Numbered from the stretch's first letter, positions 1-7,691 are shown. The stretch is DNA of 33,479 nucleotides from an uncultured Alphaproteobacteria bacterium (GCA_944390685.1 CALXQL010000006.1:88108-121586), one strand, 5' to 3'. Notes: generated by a model not told the origin, from the sequence alone. Translations and numbers: made by a program.

Positions 1-119
1 ATTTCAGCAATTTCTGTATCAAGTTTTAGCATCAAATCCAAATCAATATCTATATTTTTATTGATTAAGGTTGTTTTTATTAAATCAGGATTTTCCCTTA
101 TGAATTTTATATCTAACAT
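1..119 (-). CDS. serS: Seryl-tRNA synthetase, N-terminal fragment (cut by window edge)
   Basis: Only the first 39 or so codons are present; the gene runs off the left edge. The translation starts MLDIKFIRENPDLIKTTL, which is the characteristic opening of bacterial seryl-tRNA synthetase, the first strand and helix of the tRNA-binding coiled-coil arm. The enzyme charges tRNA-Ser with serine in the cytoplasm. The ATG is preceded by GAGG at a usual distance, so the start is well supported. It lies on the same strand as the helicase and rho upstream, with about 70 bases between, so it may be transcribed separately or by readthrough. The identification rests on a short stretch but a very typical one. 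Confidence 0.85.
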   Translation of the reverse strand, partial: MLDIKFIRENPDLIKTTLINKNIDIDLDLMLKLDTEIAE

Positions 120-189
120 TTTAACCTCTTTTATTATTTACCTCAGTTATTATATAAAAGAATATATTAAAAATCAATAATTCTGTTAT

Positions 190-1596
190 TTACAATAAAT
201 TTCCGTTTATTTCTTTTTGTTTGCTTGTTTCAATAGGATCTATAAGATTTCCATTTATTTCTTTTTCTTCTTCATCTATAAGATTACCATTTACTTCAAC
301 TTCGTTAGAAACAGAAATTATATTACCATTTATTTGCTTTGATTTTTGTTGAGGAGTTATCAAATTACCTCTTTTTTGCATTTCTTCCAAACGTTTTTGC
401 TGACGTTTCTTTTCTTTTTCCCTTTCATAACGTTCAATTATTTCCTTTAATCTTTTTTTATAACCATCTGCTTTTTTACCTGCCATAAATTTTTCAATAT
501 CTTCCCATTGTTCAATTGTATCAGGTGTAATAAAGGATACAGCATATCCCTTTTTTCCGGCACGTCCGGTTCTTCCTATTCTATGCACATAATTTTCTGG
601 AACCTCCGGTAAATCATAATTGATTACATTATCAATGTGAGATATATCAAGTCCACGGGCGGCGACATCCGTTGCAATCAATGCTTTAATTTTTCCCGTT
701 CTAAATTCTTCTATGGCTTTATTACGACGCTCTTGTTTATAACCACCATGTATTGAAACAACAGAAAAAAATGGAGAGATTTTGTTTTCCAATATTTCAA
801 CAGCTTTTTGAGTTCTTACAAAAATAATACAAGTACCTTCACGTTCCCTCATTATTTTCTTTAAAAATTCAAATTTATTTTTTTTGAAAATTTTAACAAT
901 TTCTTGATCAATGTCATTTGAAACTGAATTTCGTCTACCTATATTAACTTTTTCTGGCTTTTTTAAATATCTTTTTGCCATGGACATTATTTCATGTGGG
1001 AAAGTCGCAGAAAACATCAAAGTTTGTCTTTTTCTTGCAGATGTATGTCGAAAAATTGCCTTTATTTGATCTGCAAAACCCATATCCAACATTTTATCTG
1101 TTTCATCTAATACAACATATCTTACCCTATATAATTTAAGAGTTTTTCTTTTTAGATGATCGTTAATTCTTCCAGGTGTGCCAATAATAACTCTTGGTGA
1201 TTTTTTCAATCCTTCAAGTTGAGGCTCTATATCTTCCCCTCCTATCAATAATATAGTTTGTATGTTTGTATCCTTTAACATTGTTTTGAAAACTTGCTCT
1301 GTTTGTTCGGATAACTCTCTTGTAGGAGAGATTATCAATGCCTCCCTTTTTGGATATTTTAGCAATTTTTCAATTATAGGTATCGCAAAGGCTCCGGTTT
1401 TACCGCTTCCTGTTTGAGCAGAAGCCAATATATCTCTTCCCCTTAAAATTATTGGTATTGATTGTTGTTGAACAGGAGTTGGGTTTTTATACCCCATTTG
1501 TTTTACAATATCACATACACGAAATGATAAGCCTAAACTTAAAAAAGAATTAGGCTTTACTATTTTAACTATTTTATAAAAAAGTTTTCTTAACAT
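190..1596 (-). CDS. DEAD-box ATP-dependent RNA helicase (RhlE-like) with repeated NGNLI tail
   Basis: A 468-aa RNA helicase that should use ATP to unwind or remodel RNA in the cytoplasm. Visible motifs: a Q-motif region (about 18-47), motif I AQTGSGKT (60-67), PTREL (91-95), TPGR (140-143), motif II DETD instead of DEAD (164-167), SAT (196-198), ATDVAARGLDI (308-318) and HRIGRTGR (338-345). After a Lys/Arg/Glu-rich helix (about 370-408) the tail carries five short copies of G-N-(L/I)-(I/L), four as NGN(L/I)(I/L), spaced 12-16 residues apart up to the last residue. The start lies one base after the rho stop and has no clear Shine-Dalgarno site, so translation may be coupled to rho. The exact subfamily (RhlE, CsdA, DbpA) is uncertain; the tail is not basic enough to look like a plain RNA-binding tail. 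Confidence 0.93.
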   Translation of the reverse strand: MLRKLFYKIVKIVKPNSFLSLGLSFRVCDIVKQMGYKNPTPVQQQSIPIILRGRDILASAQTGSGKTGAFAIPIIEKLLKYPKREALIISPTRELSEQTEQVFKTMLKDTNIQTILLIGGEDIEPQLEGLKKSPRVIIGTPGRINDHLKRKTLKLYRVRYVVLDETDKMLDMGFADQIKAIFRHTSARKRQTLMFSATFPHEIMSMAKRYLKKPEKVNIGRRNSVSNDIDQEIVKIFKKNKFEFLKKIMREREGTCIIFVRTQKAVEILENKISPFFSVVSIHGGYKQERRNKAIEEFRTGKIKALIATDVAARGLDISHIDNVINYDLPEVPENYVHRIGRTGRAGKKGYAVSFITPDTIEQWEDIEKFMAGKKADGYKKRLKEIIERYEREKEKKRQQKRLEEMQKRGNLITPQQKSKQINGNIISVSNEVEVNGNLIDEEEKEINGNLIDPIETSKQKEINGNLL

Positions 1597-1597
1597 C

Positions 1598-2857
1598 TTA
1601 ATTATTCATTGTCATAAAAAATTCTTGATTGGTTTCGGTATGTTTTATTTTCTCAATTAAGAAATCCATAGCATCACCTGCACCCATGGATACCAAAATT
1701 CTTCTTAATACCCACATTTTTTGTAAGGTTTCAGAATCAACTAATAATTCTTCCTTTCTTGTTCCGGATTTTGTTACATCTATGGCTGGGAATGTTCGTT
1801 TATCAGATAGTTTCCTATCAAGAACAATTTCAGAATTTCCTGTTCCCTTAAATTCTTCAAATATTACTTCATCCATACGTGAACCAGTATCAACAAGTGC
1901 AGTTGCAATAATTGTTAAGCTTCCACCTTCTTCAATATTTCTTGCGGCTCCTAAAACTCTTTTTGGTCTTTGTAATGCATTGGCATCAACACCACCTGTT
2001 AAAACCTTACCACTGCTTGGGACAACTGCATTATAAGCCCTTCCTAAACGTGTAATAGAATCAAGCAAGATTACAACATCATGTTTATATTCAACAAGAC
2101 GTTTTGCCTTTTCCATCACCATTTCAACAACTTGGACATGACGAGTCGCAGGTTCATCAAAAGTAGAACTTATCACTTCTCCTTGAATTGAACGTTTCAT
2201 ATCTGTCACTTCTTCTGGTCTTTCATCTATTAATAAAACTATTAAATAAATTTCTGGGTGATTTGTTGTTATTGCATGTGCAATATTTTGTAACATAACA
2301 GTTTTACCAGTTTTTGGTGGGGCAACAATCAAACTTCTTTGACCCTTTCCTTGTGGTGAAACTAAATCAATTATACGTGTTGTAAAATCAGGTTTTTTTG
2401 GATTTTTTTGTGGAACTTCCAAATTCAATTTTTCTTGTGGATATAATGGAATCAAATCATCAAAATGAATCCTATGTTTTGATTTTTTTGGATCTTCAAA
2501 ATTTATTGTCTTTACATTATCAAGTGCAAAATATTTTTCATTGCTTTTTGGTGCACGAAGATCCCCTTCAACTGTATCCCCATTTTTTAAACTATGTTTT
2601 TTTATAAGTGCTGGTGATACATATATATCATCAGGTCCAGCCAAATAGTTTGCATCTTTAGATCTTAAAAATCCGTATCCATCTTGCATAATTTCTAAGA
2701 CGCCCTCTCCTATTAAAGTTTCCTTTAATGAGATTTTTTTCAATATATTAAAACGAAGCGTTTGTGTATCATAATTGGATGGGTTTTCAACACCTTCTTT
2801 TTCCGCTAATTCTAAAAGATAAGCGGGTGTTTTTTCTCTTAATTCTTTTATATGCAT
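1598..2857 (-). CDS. rho: Transcription termination factor Rho
   Basis: A 419-aa hexameric RNA-dependent ATPase that terminates transcription. The N-terminal RNA-binding domain has the RNP-like DGYGFLR (59-65). The ATPase domain carries a Walker A loop APPKTGKT (179-186), a Walker B region [16 protein letters not shown], the Q-loop region [11 protein letters not shown] and the R-loop region [15 protein letters not shown]. Length is normal for compact Rho proteins, with no inserted domain. The ATG has a strong AGGAAGG site eight bases upstream. It heads a two-gene unit with the DEAD-box helicase, both acting on RNA. About 220 AT-rich bases separate it from the divergent nucleotidyltransferase gene. 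Confidence 0.98.
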   Translation of the reverse strand: MHIKELREKTPAYLLELAEKEGVENPSNYDTQTLRFNILKKISLKETLIGEGVLEIMQDGYGFLRSKDANYLAGPDDIYVSPALIKKHSLKNGDTVEGDLRAPKSNEKYFALDNVKTINFEDPKKSKHRIHFDDLIPLYPQEKLNLEVPQKNPKKPDFTTRIIDLVSPQGKGQRSLIVAPPKTGKTVMLQNIAHAITTNHPEIYLIVLLIDERPEEVTDMKRSIQGEVISSTFDEPATRHVQVVEMVMEKAKRLVEYKHDVVILLDSITRLGRAYNAVVPSSGKVLTGGVDANALQRPKRVLGAARNIEEGGSLTIIATALVDTGSRMDEVIFEEFKGTGNSEIVLDRKLSDKRTFPAIDVTKSGTRKEELLVDSETLQKMWVLRRILVSMGAGDAMDFLIEKIKHTETNQEFFMTMNN

Positions 2858-3018
2858 TTAAAATACCTTCCTTTTTAGGATTTTTAAGATTTATGATTAT
2901 TTTGGAAAATAAAAGATTTTTCTTTTATGTTTGTAAATATAAATTAAAAAAATATATCTGTCAATTATATTTTTATTTTCAAAAGAAACTAAACCTATAT
3001 CCTTTTTTCCTAAAAAAC

Positions 3019-3046
3019 TTGATTTTATATAAATTAATAGTATTAT
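3019..3046 (+). promoter_or_regulatory. Putative sigma70-type promoter of the nucleotidyltransferase-recR unit
   Basis: TTGATT and TATTAT separated by 16 bases, about 35 bases upstream of the first nucleotidyltransferase ATG, which has an AGAGG site. In such AT-rich DNA chance matches are frequent, so this is tentative. Confidence 0.4.
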
Positions 3047-3080
3047 CTCTTAAAGTATAATTTTTTATAGAGGCTTTGTT

Positions 3081-4040
3081 ATGACACCTGAAAATTTAGA
3101 ATTTGTTGTTTTGGCTGCGGGTAAATCAACAAGAAATTATCCTCATTCAAAAGGTATTCCACATAAATCTTTGGTTCCTTTTGGTTCCCGTAAAGTTATT
3201 GATTTCGTTATGAATCAAATAATACTTGCCGGTGGTAAACATATCACCATAGTTGTTGCCGATGAAGCTGCAATTGAAGCTTTCCGCAATTGTTTTTCTC
3301 GTGAACCTGAAATTGAAAGTAAATTTGAAGAAAAGGGGAATACAACTGCTTTGGAATTGCTTCAAAGTCTTTATATTCCTGATGATGTGGAAATTAAATA
3401 TTTCATTCAAGAAAAACCTCGTGGAACAGGTCATGCCGTAGGTCTTGTTTATAATACTATCAAAGATACTGGTAGAAATATTGTTATGATTTGGCCTGAT
3501 GATATAGTATTAGCTGATAAATTCGCCGATAGCGATGAAGCAAAACAACCTATATATAAAAGGGCTGTTGATACATATATAAAAAATGGTGGCGTAGGTA
3601 ATTTAGGTATTACAAGACCTGTTGATAACCCTTCCCGTTGGGGAATTATTCAAGATGGTTATTTTTTAGAAAAACCTAAAAATCCTGTATCGAATCAAGC
3701 TGCTTTTGGGTTGTTCATCTTTGATAAAGAAGTATCAAAAAAACTTTATGATTCTGCAATAAAAATGAATGAAGGTAAAGCTGTTGAAGGAATTGTCGGT
3801 GGAGAACTTGCTTTTGCTGATGCTCTTAATAAAACTATTGATGAGAATCCTTTGAAAATGAAAATTCAAACTATTTCTATTCTTCCTTCTGATATGTATC
3901 TTGATTGTGGCAGTATTGAAGGTTATGAAAAAGCTTTAATTTATACTTTGCTTACCGAATCAAAATTTAAGAAAAATAATTTTGCCTTTGTAGAATCTAT
4001 ACTTGATAAAATTAAAATTAATATAAATAAAGAGGGGTAA
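3081..4040 (+). CDS. Nucleotidyltransferase family protein (sugar-1-phosphate NTP transferase), paralogue 1
   Basis: A 319-aa protein of the nucleotidyltransferase fold that makes NDP-sugars from NTP and sugar-1-phosphate. The N-terminal signature LAAGKSTR (11-18) followed by a conserved HKSLVPFG matches the nucleotide-binding loop and its lysine. WPDDIV near residue 138 is the expected metal/sugar-binding aspartate region, and NPSRWGII with a following EKP matches the mid-domain motif of GalU/RfbA-like enzymes. The substrate cannot be told; UTP-glucose-1-phosphate uridylyltransferase is one option. Ten bases downstream lies a clear paralogue, so the pair is a tandem duplication. The start has an AGAGG site. 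Confidence 0.85.
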   Translation: MTPENLEFVVLAAGKSTRNYPHSKGIPHKSLVPFGSRKVIDFVMNQIILAGGKHITIVVADEAAIEAFRNCFSREPEIESKFEEKGNTTALELLQSLYIPDDVEIKYFIQEKPRGTGHAVGLVYNTIKDTGRNIVMIWPDDIVLADKFADSDEAKQPIYKRAVDTYIKNGGVGNLGITRPVDNPSRWGIIQDGYFLEKPKNPVSNQAAFGLFIFDKEVSKKLYDSAIKMNEGKAVEGIVGGELAFADALNKTIDENPLKMKIQTISILPSDMYLDCGSIEGYEKALIYTLLTESKFKKNNFAFVESILDKIKININKEG

Positions 4041-4050
4041 AAAAGGAGAA

Positions 4051-5046
4051 ATGTTAACTACTGATGATTTAGAATTTATTATTTTAGCTGCTGGAAAATC
4101 TACAAGAAATTATCCTCATTCAAAGGGAATACCTCATAAATCACTTATTCCACTTGGCTCTCGTAAAGTTATTGATCATATTATTAGAGAGCTAATAAAT
4201 GCTGGGGCTAAACATATTACTATTGTTTGTAGCGATGAAAAGGCAAAAGAATCTTTTGAACTTTGTTTTACAAAAGAAAAAAACATTGAAGATAAGTTCA
4301 AAAAAAATGGCAATATAATTGGTTTAGAATTACTTCAAAGTTTATATGTGCCTGATAATGTGGAAATTAAATATGTCATACAACATGAACCTAAAGGTTT
4401 AGGGCATGCAATAGGTCTTGCAAATAAAGTAGCTTGTGGAAGACATCTTGTAGTAAGAGTTCCAGATGATATAGTTCTTCCTAATCATTGTGCTCTTGAT
4501 AAAGAAGCAAGAAAGTCCGCTGTATGTAGATGTATTGAAAAATATGTCAGTGATGGTATTGGTGGTAATATGTTTATTACTAGACATGTTAAGGATCCTT
4601 CCCGTTGGGGCATAATTGAAGATGGTATTTTTAAGGAAAAACCTTCTTCCTCTAAATCTGATGAAGCGTTTAATACTTTGGCAATTTTTGATGCTGCAAT
4701 TGGTAAAAAATTGGAAGAAGTGGCAGATAAAATTGATACAGAAGGAACAGAGGAATATAACCTTTGGAAAAATGAGGGAAAGGAAATTCATTTTGATAAA
4801 TATCTTAATGAAGAGGTAAAAAAAGATCCTGAAAAAATGAAAATAAGAACTTGCCCTATTTTAAAAACCGACACATATCTTGATTGTGGAACTTTACAAG
4901 GTTATGAGGAGGCTTTGTTATATACTCTTCTTAAAGAATCTGTATTTAAAGAAAGGAATAAACAAACCGCTCAAATACTTCTTATTGATTGTATTTTGGA
5001 GGAAAAAGAATCAGATGAGGTAAAAAAATATAATGCAAAAATCTGA
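4051..5046 (+). CDS. Nucleotidyltransferase family protein, paralogue 2
   Basis: A 331-aa tandem paralogue of the preceding gene. It keeps LAAGKSTR, the shared NYPHSKGIPHKSL stretch, VPDDIV and DPSRWGII, so both copies look catalytically intact. Differences cluster in the middle (about 200-265), where this copy has an extra acidic segment around EGTEEYNLWKNEGKE, which suggests a different sugar or partner rather than simple redundancy. An AAGGAG site lies just before the ATG in the 10-base gap. Its 3' end overlaps the recR start by 14 bases, so the three genes are probably one operon. The substrate is not identifiable from sequence. Confidence 0.84.
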   Translation: MLTTDDLEFIILAAGKSTRNYPHSKGIPHKSLIPLGSRKVIDHIIRELINAGAKHITIVCSDEKAKESFELCFTKEKNIEDKFKKNGNIIGLELLQSLYVPDNVEIKYVIQHEPKGLGHAIGLANKVACGRHLVVRVPDDIVLPNHCALDKEARKSAVCRCIEKYVSDGIGGNMFITRHVKDPSRWGIIEDGIFKEKPSSSKSDEAFNTLAIFDAAIGKKLEEVADKIDTEGTEEYNLWKNEGKEIHFDKYLNEEVKKDPEKMKIRTCPILKTDTYLDCGTLQGYEEALLYTLLKESVFKERNKQTAQILLIDCILEEKESDEVKKYNAKI

Positions 5047-5629
5047 TGATATTCAAAATTTGATTAAAGCATTATCTAAAATCCAAGGTTTTGGAAATAG
5101 GTCTGCTATACGTGCAACTATAAACCTTATATCTAATAGAGAAGAAAAAATCGCTCCTTTGATTGAGGCTTTAAATAATGTATATAATAATATAAAAACT
5201 TGTCCTATCTGTGGTAATTTTGATACAGTGGTTCCTTGTTCAATTTGCCAAGATGAAAAAAGAAATTCTAAAATCATTTGTGTGGTTAGTGATATTTCCT
5301 CTTTATGGGCTATGGAAAGAGGTAATATTTTTGATGGAAAATATCATATAACAGGTGGAATTTTATCCGCAATTAATGGTATTGAACCTGATGATTTAAA
5401 TCTTGCTTCCCTTAAAAATAGAGTTATAAATGAAAATGTGGAAGAAGTGATTTTGGCTCTTCCTGCAACAATTGATGCAAAAATTACTTCTCATTATATT
5501 ATAAATTTATTAAAAGATACAAATGTAAAGATTACTGAACTTGCACATGGGGTTCCTCTTGGTGGGGAATTGGATTATTTAGATGAAGGAACCATTGGGG
5601 AAGCAATAAAACAAAGAAAACTTATCTAG
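5033..5629 (+). CDS. recR: Recombination mediator protein RecR
   Basis: A 198-aa protein of the RecFOR pathway that helps load RecA on gapped DNA. Visible parts: N-terminal helix-hairpin-helix with IQGFGNRSA (17-25), a four-cysteine zinc finger (C57, C60, C69, C72), a Toprim domain with VVSDISSLWAMER, and the highly typical C-terminal HGVPLGGELDYLDEGTI. Length is normal. It starts inside the end of the second nucleotidyltransferase gene, a context unlike the usual dnaX-ybaB-recR order. Its stop is only about 10 bases before the -35 box of the next promoter and no separate terminator is seen, so readthrough into the leader RNA is likely. Confidence 0.97.
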   Translation: MQKSDDIQNLIKALSKIQGFGNRSAIRATINLISNREEKIAPLIEALNNVYNNIKTCPICGNFDTVVPCSICQDEKRNSKIICVVSDISSLWAMERGNIFDGKYHITGGILSAINGIEPDDLNLASLKNRVINENVEEVILALPATIDAKITSHYIINLLKDTNVKITELAHGVPLGGELDYLDEGTIGEAIKQRKLI

Positions 5630-5638
5630 TCTTTTCTA

Positions 5639-5667
5639 TTTACAATCAAAAAAAAATTTGCTATATT
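5639..5667 (+). promoter_or_regulatory. Promoter of cassette A leader RNA
   Basis: TTTACA, a 17-base spacer and TATATT, giving a start near 5674. The same boxes, spacer length and A-rich spacer recur in the inverted copy at 17655-17683. Conservation between the copies supports a real promoter. Confidence 0.8.
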
Positions 5668-5673
5668 GGTGTT

Positions 5674-5954
5674 TAGATATAGTTGATAGACTATGTTTAG
5701 TATCAGTGATGAACGATACGGAGCCATGAACAGCTCTCAGCTAATGGTGGTATGATGAAATGATACCTTGTGGTATCTTTTTTTGTATCTATACCCCCAG
5801 CCTTTTTATGGTTGGGGAGTCTGTGCCATACAATAGGAATATGATTTATTTTTATATCTTATATTCTAAAAACACAGAGGTTTACATTAGCAAACTGTTC
5901 AACTGCCCGGCCGTTGTCCTGATATGTGGGATTATAAAAAAAGGGTGAACGAAC
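5674..5954 (+). ncRNA. Structured leader RNA, copy A (upstream of secreted Cys-rich / Gly-rich genes)
   Basis: About 280 non-coding bases lie between the promoter and the first gene. Hairpin P1 is GTATC (5700-5704) with GATAC (5715-5719). P2 follows at once with GAGC (5721-5724) and GCTC (5733-5736). Next is a terminator-like stem (5762-5784), and then P3, CCCCAGCC (5795-5802) with GGTTGGGG (5810-5817). The last 70 bases, with CAACTGCCCG and a GTCC...GGAT stem, are also shared with copy B. The order P1-P2-P3 recurs in three leaders of this window, and the paired positions change in compensating ways (P3 AGCC/GGTT, AATC/GGTT, AACC/GGTT). Likely an attenuating leader or an sRNA of about 110 nt with readthrough. 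The family is unrecognised. Confidence 0.72.
5762..5784 (+). terminator. Internal intrinsic terminator / attenuator in leader A
   Basis: GATACC, loop TTGT, GGTATC, then seven T. Copy B has GATACT...AGTATC at the same place, so a C-G pair is replaced by T-A while the stem and T run are kept. The 5' arm repeats the GATAC of P1, so GTATC at 5700 could pair with either. It may terminate recR readthrough, attenuate the downstream genes, or both. Confidence 0.75.
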
Positions 5955-6356
5955 ATGATGAAATTCAAAAGAATGTCTTTGATTTCATGTATTTTATGCA
6001 TGGGATTTGCAAATATATCTATGGGCGCAACGGAAGCTCAACTTAAATCAGCACTTCAAAAGTATGGTGTACCAAAGGCAAGTGATTGTGGAACAATCAA
6101 TGAGGCTCATTATAATGGATCAGCCCCAGAATGCCAGGAATTCGGTATGTTTTATGATAAGCCAAACAGAAGATGTGATGTATGTCCAATTGGAACTGCC
6201 ACTAATTCAAAAACTGATACTGCATGTAAAACTATTGTCTGTCCTAATGGTAATGTTGGAACAATCATAAATGATGGTAAATGTCCCGCAGGTTATATTT
6301 TGCAACAAATAACTGGGGGAAGTTGTCCAGCGGGAAGTATTTTAACAAAAATGTAA
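5955..6356 (+). CDS. Small secreted Cys-rich protein, cassette A
   Basis: A 133-aa protein of unknown function. Residues 1-24 form a signal peptide with a likely cut after SMGA. The mature part begins TEAQLKSALQKYGV, then has conserved cysteines in the patterns DCGTINEAHYNGS, ECQEFGMFYD, RRCDVCPIGTAT, CPNG and CPAGY, resembling the short CP.G..... repeats of GCC2/GCC3-like extracellular modules. It is paralogous along its length to 16976-17377. The start is chosen because AGGG lies nine bases before the first ATG, the same geometry as in the paralogue. It sits between the leader RNA and a larger secreted protein with the same kind of CPAG repeats, so the pair probably acts together at the cell surface. 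Confidence 0.85.
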   Translation: MMKFKRMSLISCILCMGFANISMGATEAQLKSALQKYGVPKASDCGTINEAHYNGSAPECQEFGMFYDKPNRRCDVCPIGTATNSKTDTACKTIVCPNGNVGTIINDGKCPAGYILQQITGGSCPAGSILTKM

Positions 6357-6363
6357 AATTTAT

Positions 6364-6401
6364 GGGGAAAGTTATGTTGTCCGATTACCTTCACTTTCCC
6401 C
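6364..6401 (+). promoter_or_regulatory. Conserved intercistronic hairpin, cassette A
   Basis: GGGGAAAGT (6364-6372) pairs with ACTTTCCCC (6393-6401) around a 20-base loop containing TTGTCC and TTA. Copy B has the same stem and a similar loop at 16929-16968. No long T run follows, so it may stabilise mRNA, partially terminate, or be bound by a regulator rather than be a plain terminator. Confidence 0.6.
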
Positions 6402-6445
6402 TCCCTATTTTAAATTAAGTGAACGAACAAAGAAAGGAGAAAAAT

Positions 6446-7573
6446 ATGAAACTAAATAAAAAACTGGTTATATTGGGAGTTGGAATTGCCACCTCAACGG
6501 GGGCATTAGCACAAACATTTTATCAGTGTATGCCATGTCCTGCAGGTAGTTTTGCAAGTGGGGGTAAGTGCCTGAAATGTCCTGCGGGTAAATATTGCCC
6601 TACTGGGACATCTAATCCAATTACTTGTCCATCTGGTAGTTATTGCCCAGCAAATTCATCAACACCATTGGCATGTATGACAAATACATACTCTTCATCT
6701 GGAGCATCTAGATGTATTTCCTTAAGAGAATTATCTCAAAGTAACTTTACACAAATTGCAAATGCTTCTGCAGGAAGTTCATCATGCCCAACCGGCATAC
6801 TTGGATCAGGATTGTATTTAGTTAGGTTAAGAGGTGGAAAAGGTGGAAATGGTGGAAATCAAGGTGGTAGGGGACAAACAGGTGCTAGTGGTGGAATATT
6901 AAATTATTTATTTTACCTTTCACCAATTGCAACATATCAACTTTGCGCTGGTGCAAATGGTCAAGATGGTGTTGGTGGTGGATATGAAACAGGTGGTGGT
7001 GGTGGTGGTTCATGGTTAAAACTTAATTTGGCTGGAGAGGATTATTATTTTGCCGCAGGTGGTGGTGGTGGTGGTGGGTCTTATCATTCAGGTGGTGGTG
7101 GCGGTGGTTGTATTGGTGGTGGTGGTAGTGGTGGTGGTTCACCAGGTGGTGATGGTATACATTCTGGTGAAGGTGGAAGAAGTGGTCCGTATGCTGGTGG
7201 TGCTTATGCTCCCGATAGGTATGCACCTGGTAAAGGTGGTAAAGGATTAAATAATGGTTCAGATGGAAAAGATATTATTTCAAACCAACCAGGTGGTGGT
7301 GGTGGTGGTGGTGGTGGTAGTGGTGGTCGTGGAGCAACTTATAATGGTAATGATATTGCAGGTGGTGCAGGATACTCAATTAGTTTAAATATAATAGATA
7401 ATATAAGCAATCTATCAGATAAAACAATTAAATGTGGTGGTTATGGTGGTGATGGATACACCAATATGCCATCTCGTCTATCGCCAACATCGGGAACCGC
7501 TTCCCACGAATCAAATGCTTCAAGCATTTCCGCCTGTGGGTCGTCGTGTGCGATATTATATAAACTTAATTAA
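6446..7573 (+). CDS. Secreted Cys-rich / glycine-rich surface protein, cassette A
   Basis: A 375-aa secreted protein. The signal peptide MKLNKKLVILGVGIATSTG ends at ALA-QTF (about residue 23). Residues 24-95 hold repeated CP.G.YCP.G cysteine modules like GCC2/GCC3 or EGF-type extracellular repeats. From about 125 a long glycine-rich domain runs to the end, with alternating conserved blocks (LRGGKGGNGG, YQLCAGANGQDG, GGGGGGSWLKLN, YYFAAGGGGGG) as in the Gly-rich domain of some extracellular proteins. The C-terminus ASHESNAS...LYKLN is shared with the paralogue at 15712-16845. An upstream in-frame ATG at 6419 is rejected because AAAGGAG directly precedes 6446. A structural or adhesive surface role is inference. 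Nearly all glycines use GGT, producing codon-level repeats. Confidence 0.87.
   Translation: MKLNKKLVILGVGIATSTGALAQTFYQCMPCPAGSFASGGKCLKCPAGKYCPTGTSNPITCPSGSYCPANSSTPLACMTNTYSSSGASRCISLRELSQSNFTQIANASAGSSSCPTGILGSGLYLVRLRGGKGGNGGNQGGRGQTGASGGILNYLFYLSPIATYQLCAGANGQDGVGGGYETGGGGGGSWLKLNLAGEDYYFAAGGGGGGGSYHSGGGGGGCIGGGGSGGGSPGGDGIHSGEGGRSGPYAGGAYAPDRYAPGKGGKGLNNGSDGKDIISNQPGGGGGGGGGSGGRGATYNGNDIAGGAGYSISLNIIDNISNLSDKTIKCGGYGGDGYTNMPSRLSPTSGTASHESNASSISACGSSCAILYKLN
7292..7318 (+). repeat. (GGT)9 trinucleotide repeat within Gly-rich coding region
   Basis: Nine uninterrupted GGT codons; shorter runs of six occur at 6992-7009 and 7058-7075. Length change by slippage would stay in frame and change only the number of glycines. 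The paralogue has runs of five or fewer. Confidence 0.9.
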
Positions 7574-7589
7574 TATAACATTAAAAAAT

Positions 7590-7615
7590 CCCCCTCAAGT
7601 GAGGGGGTGATTTTT
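7590..7615 (+). terminator. Intrinsic terminator after cassette A
   Basis: CCCCCTC, loop AAGT, GAGGGGG, then TGATTTTT. A run of A on the 5' side makes it partly bidirectional. It ends at the 3' end of the convergent tRNA-Val gene. Confidence 0.85.
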
Positions 7616-7691
7616 GGTGGGTGTAATTGGGCTCGAACCAACGACCTCTACGATGTCAACATAGCGCTCTAGCCAACTGAGCTATACACCC
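7615..7691 (-). tRNA. tRNA-Val (anticodon GAC)
   Basis: Cloverleaf read on the minus strand: acceptor GGGTGTA with TACACCC, D arm GCTCAGTTGGCTAGAGC, anticodon stem CTATG/CGTAG with loop TTGACAT (anticodon GAC, valine), T arm TTGG-TTCGAGC-CCAA, discriminator A and an encoded CCA. All stems pair. The gene has its own promoter just upstream. Confidence 0.96.

Noticed and set aside
5726-5755. Short upstream open frame MNSSQLMVV in leader A, a possible leader peptide
   Set aside because: The ATG and the frame are absent from copies B and C, and the GGAG before it is only two bases away and lies inside hairpin P2.
5760-5948. Open frame of 62 codons within leader A
   Set aside because: It crosses the terminator and P3 hairpins, has no ribosome site, and is not open in copy B.
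7023-7226. Minus-strand open frame rich in histidine, opposite the Gly-rich gene
   Set aside because: It is the mirror of the GGT codon runs (ACC/CAC in another frame). No start signal, no conservation; copy B does not keep it.
5639-7615. Cassette A as an insertion sequence or transposon
   Set aside because: No transposase, no terminal inverted repeats at the cassette edges and no target duplication were seen; both copies carry full promoter-to-terminator units instead.
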